Positions 1-6,321 of a stretch of DNA of 7,850 nt are shown here, piece after piece. The notes beneath the pieces are model-generated. The model was not told the origin of the DNA and searched no databases. It was given only the letters and a program-made list of their open reading frames with translations. Numbering within the stretch: the first letter of the stretch is position 1; every line of letters starts with the position of its first letter. The position numbers and the translations under genes were made by a program. Where the stretch lies: assembly GCA_947303905.1 (NCBI GenBank), contig CAMYZR010000048.1, positions 1 through 7,850 on the forward strand. The letters are read 5' to 3'. The DNA is from an uncultured Atopobiaceae bacterium (GTDB taxonomy: Bacteria > Actinomycetota > Coriobacteriia > Coriobacteriales > Atopobiaceae).

Positions 1-6
1 CCTCGC

Positions 7-43
7 GGTGACACAGAAACTCCCACGGAGCAAGTGTGTCACC
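7..43. repeat. 9-bp inverted repeat upstream of the MATE gene
   Basis: GGTGACACA at 7-15 is a perfect inverted repeat of TGTGTCACC at 35-43, with a 19-nt spacer. The right arm ends four bases before the ribosome binding site of the MATE gene. It could be a regulator's operator (two separated half-sites) or an mRNA hairpin just upstream of the translation start. The sequence does not distinguish these, and the true upstream context lies outside the window. Confidence 0.4.
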
Positions 44-60
44 ACAGGGGGAGAGTGGGC

Positions 61-1473
61 ATGGCGAGCTATGCCTTGGACATAGATGCCCTGAGAGAGG
101 GTGCGACTCCGACGCGTCGGGAGATGGCGCGCATCGTGTTCGCGCTCTCCCTACCGGCCATCCTGGCCGAGCTCTCTGCCACGCTCATGCAATACATCGA
201 TGCGGGTATGGTGGGCAGCCTCGGCGCTCATGCGACTGCGGCCATCGGTGTGGTCGAGTCGACCGTCTGGCTGATGGACGGTCTCGCGATGAGTGCTGCC
301 GCAGGCTTCACCGTGCAGGTCGCGCAGCTGGTAGGGGCGGGCAGGGATGGCGATGCCCGCGACGTGTTCCGGCAGGCAATCGTGGTGCTGCTCCTCTTTG
401 GCGCGCTACTGGCCGGGACGGGCGTGGCTGTCGCGGGACGGCTCCCACAGTGGATGGGCGGAGACCCCTCGCTCTATGCGGATGCCTCGGACTACTTTCT
501 CATCTGCTCGCTGGCGCTTCTGCCGGTGACTATGGCGCGGTTGGGGACTGGCATGCTCCAGTGCAGCGGAGACATGCGCACGCCCTCGCTGCTCAACATG
601 TTCTCATGCGTGCTCAACGTGTGCTTCAATGCGGTGTTCATTCACGAGGGACCCGTGCTTGCGCTCGGTGCGCTTGAGCTCCCCATACCTGGGCTGGGTC
701 TCGGCACGCGCGGAGCGGCGCTTGGCACACTGGGTGCGGAGACCGTTACGGCGATGCTGCTTCTGGGATTTGCCTGCCTTCGCTCCGAGCGTCTGGCACT
801 GCGCGAGAGGGGACGCTGGCTCCCCACAGTGCAGACGATGCGTCCTGCATGGAACGTGAGCTGGCCCATGCTGCTGGAGCGCGCGCTCATGTCCTCCGCC
901 TACATCGCGGTCACGGTAACGGTGGCGCCGCTCGGGGTGGTCTCGGTGGCGGCGCACTCGCTTGCGATAACGGTCGAGGCCATCTGCTACATGCCCGGCC
1001 TTGGCATGGAGGCCGCTGCGACCACACTGGTGGGACAAGCCGTTGGGGCCCGAAGGCGCGACGTGGCCCGCTCGTTCGCGCGTCTCTCCACCGCGCTGGG
1101 CATGATCGTCATGACGCTTTCCGGCATGCTGATGTTCGTGTTTGCGCCCCAGGTGCTGGCCATGCTCACACCGGATGAGTCCGTGCGGAGCCTGGGAGCC
1201 ACCATTCTCCGCATCGAGGCCTTCGCCGAGCCGCTCTATGCTGCCTCCATGGTGGCCGCCGGAGCGCTGCGAGGAGCAGGGGATACCCTGGTGCCCAGCG
1301 TCTTCACGCTGCTCAGCAACTGGGGCGTGCGCATCCCGGCGCTGCAGTTTGTCGCTCCACGCTTCGGTCTGGTGGGTTGTTGGGTGGTCATGGCGCTCGA
1401 GCTCTGCCTGCGCGGCGCGCTCTTTCTCGTGCGCCTGCTGCGCGACCGTTGGCTCGACAAGTCCCTCGCGTGA
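61..1473 (+). CDS. MATE family (NorM/DinF-type) efflux transporter
   Basis: This 470-residue polytopic inner-membrane protein belongs to the MATE family, which exports drugs, metabolites or toxic cations in exchange for Na+ or H+; the substrate is unknown. It has the usual length (about 450-480) and alternates hydrophobic helices with short polar loops, consistent with 12 segments in two halves. Family hallmarks visible are VAQLVGAGR after the second helix, the motif GMLQCSGDMRTPSLLN around residues 164-179, and its second-half counterpart GALRGAGDTLVPS. The ATG at 61 is chosen because GGGGGAG at 47-53 sits seven bases upstream; an in-frame ATG at 34 has no such site and lies at the edge of an inverted repeat. 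A histidine phosphatase gene follows 52 bp downstream on the same strand, with no obvious terminator between them, so cotranscription is possible. Confidence 0.9.
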   Translation: MASYALDIDALREGATPTRREMARIVFALSLPAILAELSATLMQYIDAGMVGSLGAHATAAIGVVESTVWLMDGLAMSAAAGFTVQVAQLVGAGRDGDARDVFRQAIVVLLLFGALLAGTGVAVAGRLPQWMGGDPSLYADASDYFLICSLALLPVTMARLGTGMLQCSGDMRTPSLLNMFSCVLNVCFNAVFIHEGPVLALGALELPIPGLGLGTRGAALGTLGAETVTAMLLLGFACLRSERLALRERGRWLPTVQTMRPAWNVSWPMLLERALMSSAYIAVTVTVAPLGVVSVAAHSLAITVEAICYMPGLGMEAAATTLVGQAVGARRRDVARSFARLSTALGMIVMTLSGMLMFVFAPQVLAMLTPDESVRSLGATILRIEAFAEPLYAASMVAAGALRGAGDTLVPSVFTLLSNWGVRIPALQFVAPRFGLVGCWVVMALELCLRGALFLVRLLRDRWLDKSLA

Positions 1474-1525
1474 GTGTCTGCGCGCCTTTTGATTCCGTCC
1501 GACTGTCAACGCAAGGAGAAAGCGC

Positions 1526-2101
1526 ATGATCTACGTCATCCGCCACGGTCAAACCGAGCTGAACAACGCCTTTGCCCTGCAGGGACGTAGCGACCATCCC
1601 CTCAATGAGACGGGCGTTGCGCAGGCGCACGCTACCGGGGAGGCACTCGCTCGGCTGGGCATCGTCTTTACCCATGCGTACTCGAGCCCCCTGCAGCGGG
1701 CCATCCAGACTGCCGAGCTCGTCGCTCCGGGTATCGCCGTCATAGTCGACCAGCGCCTGATCGAGATGGACTACGGCCCTTACGAGGGGGCGGACCTCAA
1801 GAATCCCGCACCAGAGATCATCACCTTCTTCAGCGACTTCGTGCACAACCCTGCGCCGGAGGGCATGGAGCAGCTTTCGAGCGTGGTGGCGCGTACCGGT
1901 GCCTTTGTCGAGGAGATTGCGGGCGAGCGGGGCAACGTGCTCGTCTCGACCCACGCCATCGCCATGAAGGGCATCCTCGAGTACCTGACTCCCGGCTCGA
2001 ATGGTGCCTACTGGTCAAAGAATATCGCCAACTGTGCGATCTACGCGGTGGACAATCGCGATGGCAAGCTCGGCGTACCCCGAGAGCTCGTGCTCGACTA
2101 A
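1526..2101 (+). CDS. histidine phosphatase family protein (phosphoglycerate mutase-like)
   Basis: This 191-residue soluble protein belongs to the histidine phosphatase superfamily (branch 1), which includes cofactor-dependent phosphoglycerate mutase, cobalamin phosphatase CobC and broad-specificity phosphatases. The N-terminal signature VIRHGQTELN places the phospho-accepting histidine at residue 7 beside Arg6. The second arginine is Arg58 in SSPLQRAIQTAE, the likely acid/base is Glu80 (IEMDYGPYEG), and the second catalytic histidine is His143 in VSTHAIAMK. It is shorter than true dPGM (about 230-250), so a phosphatase of small phosphorylated metabolites is likelier than a glycolytic mutase. 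The substrate cannot be read from sequence. AAGGAG at 1513-1518 lies seven bases before the ATG. The gene sits between the MATE gene and the glycoside hydrolase, and neither clarifies its role. Confidence 0.88.
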   Translation: MIYVIRHGQTELNNAFALQGRSDHPLNETGVAQAHATGEALARLGIVFTHAYSSPLQRAIQTAELVAPGIAVIVDQRLIEMDYGPYEGADLKNPAPEIITFFSDFVHNPAPEGMEQLSSVVARTGAFVEEIAGERGNVLVSTHAIAMKGILEYLTPGSNGAYWSKNIANCAIYAVDNRDGKLGVPRELVLD

Positions 2102-2240
2102 GCTAGCGGGGACCAGCACAGGTGCAATCCGAGTAAGAGAAACCTTCCGTTTGCCGCAGGAGTCACAGGAGTGTCGGCTCGATGAGATGCTGCCTCACTA
2201 TCATCGAGACATTGGGAGGGAACGGAACGAGGAGGTAATC
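2102..2240 (+). other. 139-bp leader between the phosphatase and the glycoside hydrolase
   Basis: I find no convincing hairpin terminator, no RAT-type antiterminator element and no clear promoter here. The only functional signal I can support is the AGGAGGT ribosome binding site at 2230-2236. Whether the hydrolase is transcribed from upstream or from its own promoter cannot be decided from sequence. Confidence 0.4.
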
Positions 2241-3653
2241 ATGGCATTTCCGGAGGGATTCCTGTGGGGTGGAGCGACGGCGGCCAACCAGTGCGAGGGC
2301 GCGTGGGACATCGACGGCAAGGGTCCGTGCTCGGCGGACTTCATGACGCAGGGTGACCGCAGCCATCCGCGCGAGATCACCTGGCCCGAGCGCGTTCCAG
2401 GTAAGGTCTATCCGGGTGACGTGGCCATCGATCACTATCACCGCTTTGAGGAGGACATCGCACTCTTTGGCGAGATGGGCTTCAAGACCTATCGCATGTC
2501 CATCGCCTGGAGCCGCATCTTCCCCAACGGCGACGAGACCGAACCCAACGAGGCTGGCCTTGCCCACTACGACGCGGTCTTCGACTGCTGCCACCGCTAC
2601 GGCATCGAGCCCTTGGTCACCATCAGCCACTACGAGACACCCATGGGCCTTGCCAAGTACGGCAGCTGGGAGAACCGCAAGGTCATCAACTTCTTCGTCC
2701 ATTACTGCGACGTGATCTTCCGCCGCTACAAGGGCAAGGTGCACTACTGGCTCACCTTCAACGAGATCAACTCCATGGGCATGGGCATGATGAGCTGCTA
2801 CATGGCCGGCGGCATGGACCCGCACTCCACGCAGCAGCAGAAGGCGACGGCCAGCTATCACCAGTTCCTAGCGAGCGCCAAGGCGGTGCGGCTCGCGCAC
2901 GAAATCGACCCCGACGTCAAGGTCGGCGCCATGTACGGCGGCATCTTCTCGTACCCAGCCACCTGCGATCCCGATGACGTGATGGGCAACTACAAGTTCA
3001 TGCAGAACTGCTTCATGTATCCGGATGTGCAGTGCCGCGGCGCCTACCCCGCGAGCGCGCTCAAGGCGTACGAGCGCGAGGGTATCGTGCTTCCGGTGCA
3101 GGAGGGCGATGCCGAGCTGCTCAAGGCGGGAACGGTTGACTTCCTCACCTACAGCTACTACTTCTCGATGGTGGCAGGCAAGGACACCCACTTTGACGTG
3201 GACACGGGCAGTCCGGTTACCGGTTACAGCAATCCTTACCTTGAGACCACCGAGTGGGGCTGGACCATCGATCCGGTGGGCCTGCGCTATACGCTCAACC
3301 TCTTCTGGGACCGCTACGGCCTACCGCTTATGGTGGTGGAGAATGGCCTCGGCGTGATCGAGGAGCCGGGCGATGACGGCATCGTGCACGACCAGTACCG
3401 CATCGACTATCACCGCGAGCACATCAAGGCGATGCGCGACGCCATCGACCTGGACGGCGTGGAGATGTGGGGCTACACCACGTGGGGCTGCATCGACATC
3501 GTCTCGGCCGGTACCGGCGAGATGCGCAAGCGCTATGGCTTCATCTACGTGGATGCCGACGACTCCTACCAGGGCAGCTTCGCGCGCACGCCCAAGGACT
3601 CCTTCTGGTGGTACAAGAAGGTCATCGCCAGCAACGGAGAGTGCTTGGAGTAA
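2241..3653 (+). CDS. glycoside hydrolase family 1, probable 6-phospho-beta-glucosidase
   Basis: This 470-residue cytoplasmic GH1 enzyme is predicted to hydrolyse PTS-imported 6-phospho-beta-glucosides (cellobiose, arbutin or salicin type) to glucose 6-phosphate and an aglycone or sugar. The N-terminal FLWGGATAANQ (residues 7-17) is the GH1 opening signature. Residue His130 lies in ISHYETP. The acid/base is Glu175 in TFNEIN and the nucleophile is Glu367 in VVENGLG. Ser422, Lys430 and Tyr432 (in the segment ending KRYGFIYVD) match the phosphate-binding Ser-Lys-Tyr set that separates 6-phospho enzymes from plain beta-glucosidases. Length is typical. The ATG at 2241 is chosen because a perfect AGGAGGT at 2230-2236 precedes it and the GH1 homology begins right after it. 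No PTS permease or BglG/LicT antiterminator gene is adjacent, and I see no ribonucleic antiterminator in the 139-bp leader. Confidence 0.92.
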   Translation: MAFPEGFLWGGATAANQCEGAWDIDGKGPCSADFMTQGDRSHPREITWPERVPGKVYPGDVAIDHYHRFEEDIALFGEMGFKTYRMSIAWSRIFPNGDETEPNEAGLAHYDAVFDCCHRYGIEPLVTISHYETPMGLAKYGSWENRKVINFFVHYCDVIFRRYKGKVHYWLTFNEINSMGMGMMSCYMAGGMDPHSTQQQKATASYHQFLASAKAVRLAHEIDPDVKVGAMYGGIFSYPATCDPDDVMGNYKFMQNCFMYPDVQCRGAYPASALKAYEREGIVLPVQEGDAELLKAGTVDFLTYSYYFSMVAGKDTHFDVDTGSPVTGYSNPYLETTEWGWTIDPVGLRYTLNLFWDRYGLPLMVVENGLGVIEEPGDDGIVHDQYRIDYHREHIKAMRDAIDLDGVEMWGYTTWGCIDIVSAGTGEMRKRYGFIYVDADDSYQGSFARTPKDSFWWYKKVIASNGECLE

Positions 3654-3672
3654 GGCTGTCTTTGACCAAAGG

Positions 3673-3770
3673 AACTGCTCACAATTGACCTGGTTGTGAG
3701 CAGTTTCGCGGGAAAAGCGCAGGAACAACTCGTAGAACTGCTCACAATAAAGCAAATTGTGAGCAGTTCT
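3673..3770. repeat. 98-bp double-palindrome repeat, left copy
   Basis: Two stem-loops are separated by a short linker. The first has a perfect 12-bp stem, AACTGCTCACAA (3673-3684) with TTGTGAGCAGTT (3694-3705), and a 9-nt loop. The second has a perfect 15-bp stem, 3734-3748 with 3756-3770, and a 7-nt loop. The linker contains AAAAGCGCAGGA, which is shared with the right copy. I count 74 identical positions of 98 between the copies; the matches concentrate in the palindrome arms and the linker block. The unit starts 19 nt after the hydrolase stop and ends 3 nt before the stop of the convergent nuclease-like gene. Its hairpins could therefore also end transcription of both genes, although no strong T-run follows them. 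Confidence 0.9.
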
Positions 3771-3773
3771 CCT

Positions 3774-4883
3774 TTACTGACGCATGAGCAGCGCATGCAG
3801 CTTGCCCCTGCGGATGCGAAGTGCATCGCTCGGCTCAGCCAGTTCCACGCCAAGCTTTGAGGCTACCTGCCAGGCGATTCTCTCGACTTCGGCTGGCGAC
3901 TGAATGTTACGGGTGGTCACGCGGAGTACGGTATACCCGAGAGCAGAGAGGACGTTCGCACGCGTGGCATCCTGCGCGAGCTTGATTGGACCAAGGCCGC
4001 CATGCATCTCGTTGCTGTCGTACTCGATGACGAGCTTGGTATCTGCCCAGAGCAGGTCGGGAGTTATCGATGCGCCGCCATCCCAGAGACGCTCATGCTC
4101 CTTGACGGGTAGCTCTCGATTCAGCTTTGGACGCGGCAAACCAAAGCCGCCATAGCGCTCCGGCAGACAGAGCAAGAGGTAGAGAGCAGTTTCCATGGGC
4201 GATGCCGAGTGCGGTAGGGCAAGGTTAAGGGCGGTGTCGAGTCGGTTCTTCCCATAGGCCCGGCCGACGCCTCGCATGAACTGCTCCACGCTTGCAAAGG
4301 TGAGCAGTTGTTGTTGTCCGTATCGAGTTGTCCCGCCCGGAGCCGCTAGGCGATAGGTGCCCATCAGTTCCATGGCGACAAGTACCAAGTCCACAAGTCG
4401 TCTCGTGTTGTCCCAAGCAAAAGGATCGTCGTAGGGCACCGGCTCATCTCGGCTCGCGGCAGGACCAACCTCACGAGCGGTTTTGAGTTCTCGTGCAAAG
4501 CCGTTGATAATCGGATCCGTCTTGCTGTGCCAACCAGCCACCTGAAGAAGAACGAACTCGGGTTTGCTCACAAAGAGGAACTCCTCAAGTCTAAGCATGG
4601 AGTTGACCGGAACATTGCCCTTCCAGGCATGAAAACGCGCCTGTGCCCCTTTGCTCCGCTGGCTGGCCTTGGGCACCAGCAGGTCAACGGGATTCCTCGT
4701 GATGCCGTATTTGGCAAGGTCATGCTGAGCGGCGAACTCCTTATACATGCGTTGGGTGGTCACGCTGTTGTAGTGTCGGGGAAGCTCGCGCGCCTCACTG
4801 GGCCAAAGAGATAGTCCTTGTCCACCGTTCTCGATCGTCCGCAGCACGTCGAGGGCGGAGGTATGCGAAAGGAAGGCGTACAT
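3774..4883 (-). CDS. DUF559/Vsr-like PD-(D/E)XK domain protein, possibly AbiEi-related
   Basis: This 369-residue predicted cytoplasmic protein has a C-terminal domain (about residues 228-330) that reads like the DUF559/very-short-patch-repair endonuclease fold. It shows METALYLLLCLP, then TPDLLWADTKLVIEYDSNEMH, then DATRANVLSALGYTVLRVT. Candidate active-site residues are Asp276, Glu287 and Asp289, with His294, Asp305 and Arg308 conserved-looking nearby. The N-terminal part (VDLLVPKASQRSKGAQARFH and the following segment up to VLLQVAGW) resembles the layout of AbiEi-type type IV antitoxin/DUF559 fusions. However, I see no clear winged-helix at the start, so that link is tentative. GAGGAG (4890-4895, minus strand) lies six bases before the ATG. 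No AbiEii-like nucleotidyltransferase partner is adjacent. The gene is tightly framed by the two double-palindrome repeats, so it may bind or cut them. Function is unproven. Confidence 0.75.
   Translation of the reverse strand: MYAFLSHTSALDVLRTIENGGQGLSLWPSEARELPRHYNSVTTQRMYKEFAAQHDLAKYGITRNPVDLLVPKASQRSKGAQARFHAWKGNVPVNSMLRLEEFLFVSKPEFVLLQVAGWHSKTDPIINGFARELKTAREVGPAASRDEPVPYDDPFAWDNTRRLVDLVLVAMELMGTYRLAAPGGTTRYGQQQLLTFASVEQFMRGVGRAYGKNRLDTALNLALPHSASPMETALYLLLCLPERYGGFGLPRPKLNRELPVKEHERLWDGGASITPDLLWADTKLVIEYDSNEMHGGLGPIKLAQDATRANVLSALGYTVLRVTTRNIQSPAEVERIAWQVASKLGVELAEPSDALRIRRGKLHALLMRQ
4279..4309. repeat. internal palindrome matching the flanking repeats
   Basis: Inside the nuclease-like gene, AACTGCTC (4279-4286) pairs with GAGCAGTT (4302-4309) across a 15-nt loop. 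The right arm extends to GTGAGCAGTT (4300-4309), a 10-base exact match to the core of the flanking palindromes. It encodes the QLLTFASVEQF segment of the protein. It could be a third binding or target site within the gene. Chance is a real alternative, because the codons involved are common. Confidence 0.5.
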
Positions 4884-4908
4884 GGACGGCTCCTCTACTC
4901 CTGCAGTG

Positions 4909-5006
4909 AACTGCTCACAATTGACCTATATGTGAGTAAATAACTAGCAAAAGCGCAGGACGATAATTTCGTACTGCTCACAATTAAGTCAATTGTGAGC
5001 AGTTCT
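4909..5006. repeat. 98-bp double-palindrome repeat, right copy
   Basis: This is a direct copy of the 3673-3770 unit at a constant offset of 1,236 bp, without insertions or deletions. Its first palindrome is degraded: the left arm AACTGCTCACAA (4909-4920) is intact, but the right arm keeps only TGTGAG (4931-4936). Its second palindrome is strong: ACTGCTCACAATT (4973-4985) pairs with AATTGTGAGCAGT (4991-5003) across a five-base loop. The unit lies upstream of the nuclease-like gene, ending 25 nt before its start codon, so it probably contains that gene's promoter and could be an operator. On the minus strand TTGACT (4987-4992) with AATTAT 18 bp away (4963-4968) is a weak promoter candidate embedded in it. 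Confidence 0.9.
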
Positions 5007-5081
5007 GGTGAGGTGGCCCTGGCGTGCGTTGGCGTTCGGCATGGGGTAAAGTTTGCGTGGGACAAAGGGGAGGAGAACCAC

Positions 5082-6233
5082 ATGAACTATCGGAGGCTTG
5101 GTCAGACCGACCTGCAGGTGTCCGAGATCGGCTTTGGCGGCGAGTGGCTCGACCGCATGAGTGCCGAGGAGGCGCGGGTCATCACGCTGCGCGCTGCCGA
5201 GCTGGGCGTCAACATCGTGGACTGCTGGATGAGCGATCCGGAGGTCCGCACGCGCCTGGGAGACGCCTGCGCCGAGAATCCCGGTCATTGGATCGTGCAA
5301 GGGCACATCGGCTCGACGTGGCAGAACGGCCAGTACGTGCGCACTCGCGATGTCGAGAAGTGCAAGGTGGCCTTCGACGACCTGCTCACGCGCTTCCACA
5401 CCGACCACGTCGAGCTCGGCATGATGCATTACATCGACGACCTGGACGAGCTCAAGCGCTGCCTCGAGGGGCCGTACCGCGACTTCGTGGAGCAGCTCAA
5501 GACCGAGGGAGTCATCCGTCACATCGGCATGTCCACGCACAGCGCCGTGTGTGGCAGCTACGCCGTGGAACAGGGTGCGGTAGAGATGATGCTCTTCTCC
5601 ATCAACCCCGCCTACGACATGCAGCCAGGCTCGTACGACATCATGACGCTGAGCAGTTCGGCGGGTGACGAGTATGCGGGCTTTGATGCGGACCGCCTTG
5701 AGCTCTACCGCGCCTGCGAGCGTGCGGACGTGGGCCTGACGGTGATGAAGGCCTTCGCGGGCGGGCGTCTGCTCGATGCGGATCGCAGTCCCTTCGGCGT
5801 GGTGATGACGCCTGCCATGTGCATCCACTACGCACTCACGCGTCCGGCCGTGGCAAGCGTCATGTGCGGCTTCGGCAGTGTGGCAGACCTTGAGTCGGAC
5901 GCGGCGTATTGCGACGCCACGGAGGAGGAGCGCGACTATGCGAGCGTGCTCGCCACGGCTCCGCGCAACAACGCGAGCGGTCTCTGCACCTACTGCGGCC
6001 ACTGCGCGCCGTGTCCGATGGGCATCAGCGTGGCACAGGTGAACAAGTTCTACGACCTGGCCGAGGTGCAGGTGAGCAAGGGTGGCGCCGTACCTCCGCT
6101 GGTGCGCGACCACTACCTGGCGCTGGAGCATCATGCAGACGAGTGCGTTGGCTGCGGAGGGTGCGAGAGCCGTTGCCCGTTTGGCGTGGGTGTCATCGAA
6201 CGCATGGCCAGGACGGCAGAGCTCTTCGCGTAA
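5082..6233 (+). CDS. aldo/keto reductase-fold protein with two C-terminal 4Fe-4S motifs
   Basis: This 383-residue predicted cytoplasmic oxidoreductase has an N-terminal TIM-barrel AKR domain (about residues 1-285; opening NYRRLGQTDLQVSEIGFGG) followed by a ferredoxin-like domain. Cysteines 302, 305, 308 and 311 (CTYCGHCAPCP) and 355, 358, 361 and 365 (CVGCGGCESRCP) could bind two 4Fe-4S clusters. The barrel is unusual. The tetrad Asp is Asp47 and the tetrad His is His116 (MMHYID), but the position expected for Tyr, five after the Asp, is Asp52, and the expected Lys falls at His75 in VQGHIGS. A standard NADPH carbonyl reduction mechanism is therefore doubtful; a ferredoxin-linked redox role is an inference. 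AGGAG at 5071-5075 supports the ATG at 5082 over an in-frame GTG at 4995 lying within the repeat. The substrate is unknown. Confidence 0.85.
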   Translation: MNYRRLGQTDLQVSEIGFGGEWLDRMSAEEARVITLRAAELGVNIVDCWMSDPEVRTRLGDACAENPGHWIVQGHIGSTWQNGQYVRTRDVEKCKVAFDDLLTRFHTDHVELGMMHYIDDLDELKRCLEGPYRDFVEQLKTEGVIRHIGMSTHSAVCGSYAVEQGAVEMMLFSINPAYDMQPGSYDIMTLSSSAGDEYAGFDADRLELYRACERADVGLTVMKAFAGGRLLDADRSPFGVVMTPAMCIHYALTRPAVASVMCGFGSVADLESDAAYCDATEEERDYASVLATAPRNNASGLCTYCGHCAPCPMGISVAQVNKFYDLAEVQVSKGGAVPPLVRDHYLALEHHADECVGCGGCESRCPFGVGVIERMARTAELFA

Positions 6234-6254
6234 AGACGCAGGTTAAAGCTAATG

Positions 6255-6288
6255 GAAGCGCCGCGTTGCCGATGCAGCGCGGCGCTTC
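6255..6288. terminator. bidirectional terminator between convergent genes
   Basis: GAAGCGCCGCG (6255-6265) forms an 11-bp perfect GC-rich stem with 6278-6288 over a 12-nt loop, 21 bp after the reductase stop and 33 bp from the convergent rpiB stop. On the plus strand it is followed by the broken T-tract TCGTTTCGTT; on the minus strand the tail is only modestly T-rich. Position and stem strength suggest it ends both transcripts. Confidence 0.75.
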
Positions 6289-6321
6289 TCGTTTCGTTGG
6301 TTGGCGAAGGCCGTCCCGTGG

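Larger units (their letters stand above)
3672..5005 (-). mobile_element. candidate mobile cassette: nuclease-like gene between paired palindromes
   Basis: The stretch begins with GAACTGCTCACAATTGAC (3672-3689) and ends with its exact reverse complement (4988-5005), giving an 18-bp perfect terminal inverted repeat around a 1,334-bp unit with a single gene. Each end carries a 98-bp double-palindrome unit, and the two units are direct copies of each other with no gap in alignment. The unit lies between two unrelated metabolic genes and on the opposite strand to both. By eye the repeats are AT-rich and the gene less GC-rich than its neighbours, which suggests acquisition. There is no transposase or recombinase, and I see no target-site duplication at the outer borders, so mobility is an inference. 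If mobile, it would resemble a REP-type arrangement in which a gene is framed by the palindromes it acts on. Confidence 0.4.

Noticed and set aside
604..1527. Long antisense open frame opposite the MATE gene
   Set aside because: Low-complexity composition rich in Arg, His and Gly, no ribosome binding site, and fully explained as a shadow of a GC-rich membrane-protein gene.
2163..2861. Antisense open frame opposite the glycoside hydrolase
   Set aside because: Shadow frame; the plus strand encodes recognisable GH1 sequence throughout.
3673..5006. CRISPR-like repeats
   Set aside because: Only two distant copies, each internally palindromic and separated by a gene; there is no spacer array and no cas gene.
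3660..5018. Target-site duplication flanking the cassette
   Set aside because: The bases outside the two ends (ending CCAAAG on the left, starting TGGTGA on the right) do not match.
4995..5081. GTG at 4995 as the aldo/keto reductase start
   Set aside because: It lies within the palindromic repeat and adds 29 unrelated residues; the ATG at 5082 has a good AGGAG.
5650..5659. TGAGCAGTTC inside the reductase gene, matching one arm of the cassette repeat
   Set aside because: It is a single half-site with no inverted partner, made of common codons. It also cautions that short matches to this motif can arise by chance.
4989..6134. 381-codon antisense open frame opposite the aldo/keto reductase
   Set aside because: It has His/Val/Ala/Arg-biased composition without motifs, while the plus-strand frame has clear AKR and iron-sulfur signatures.
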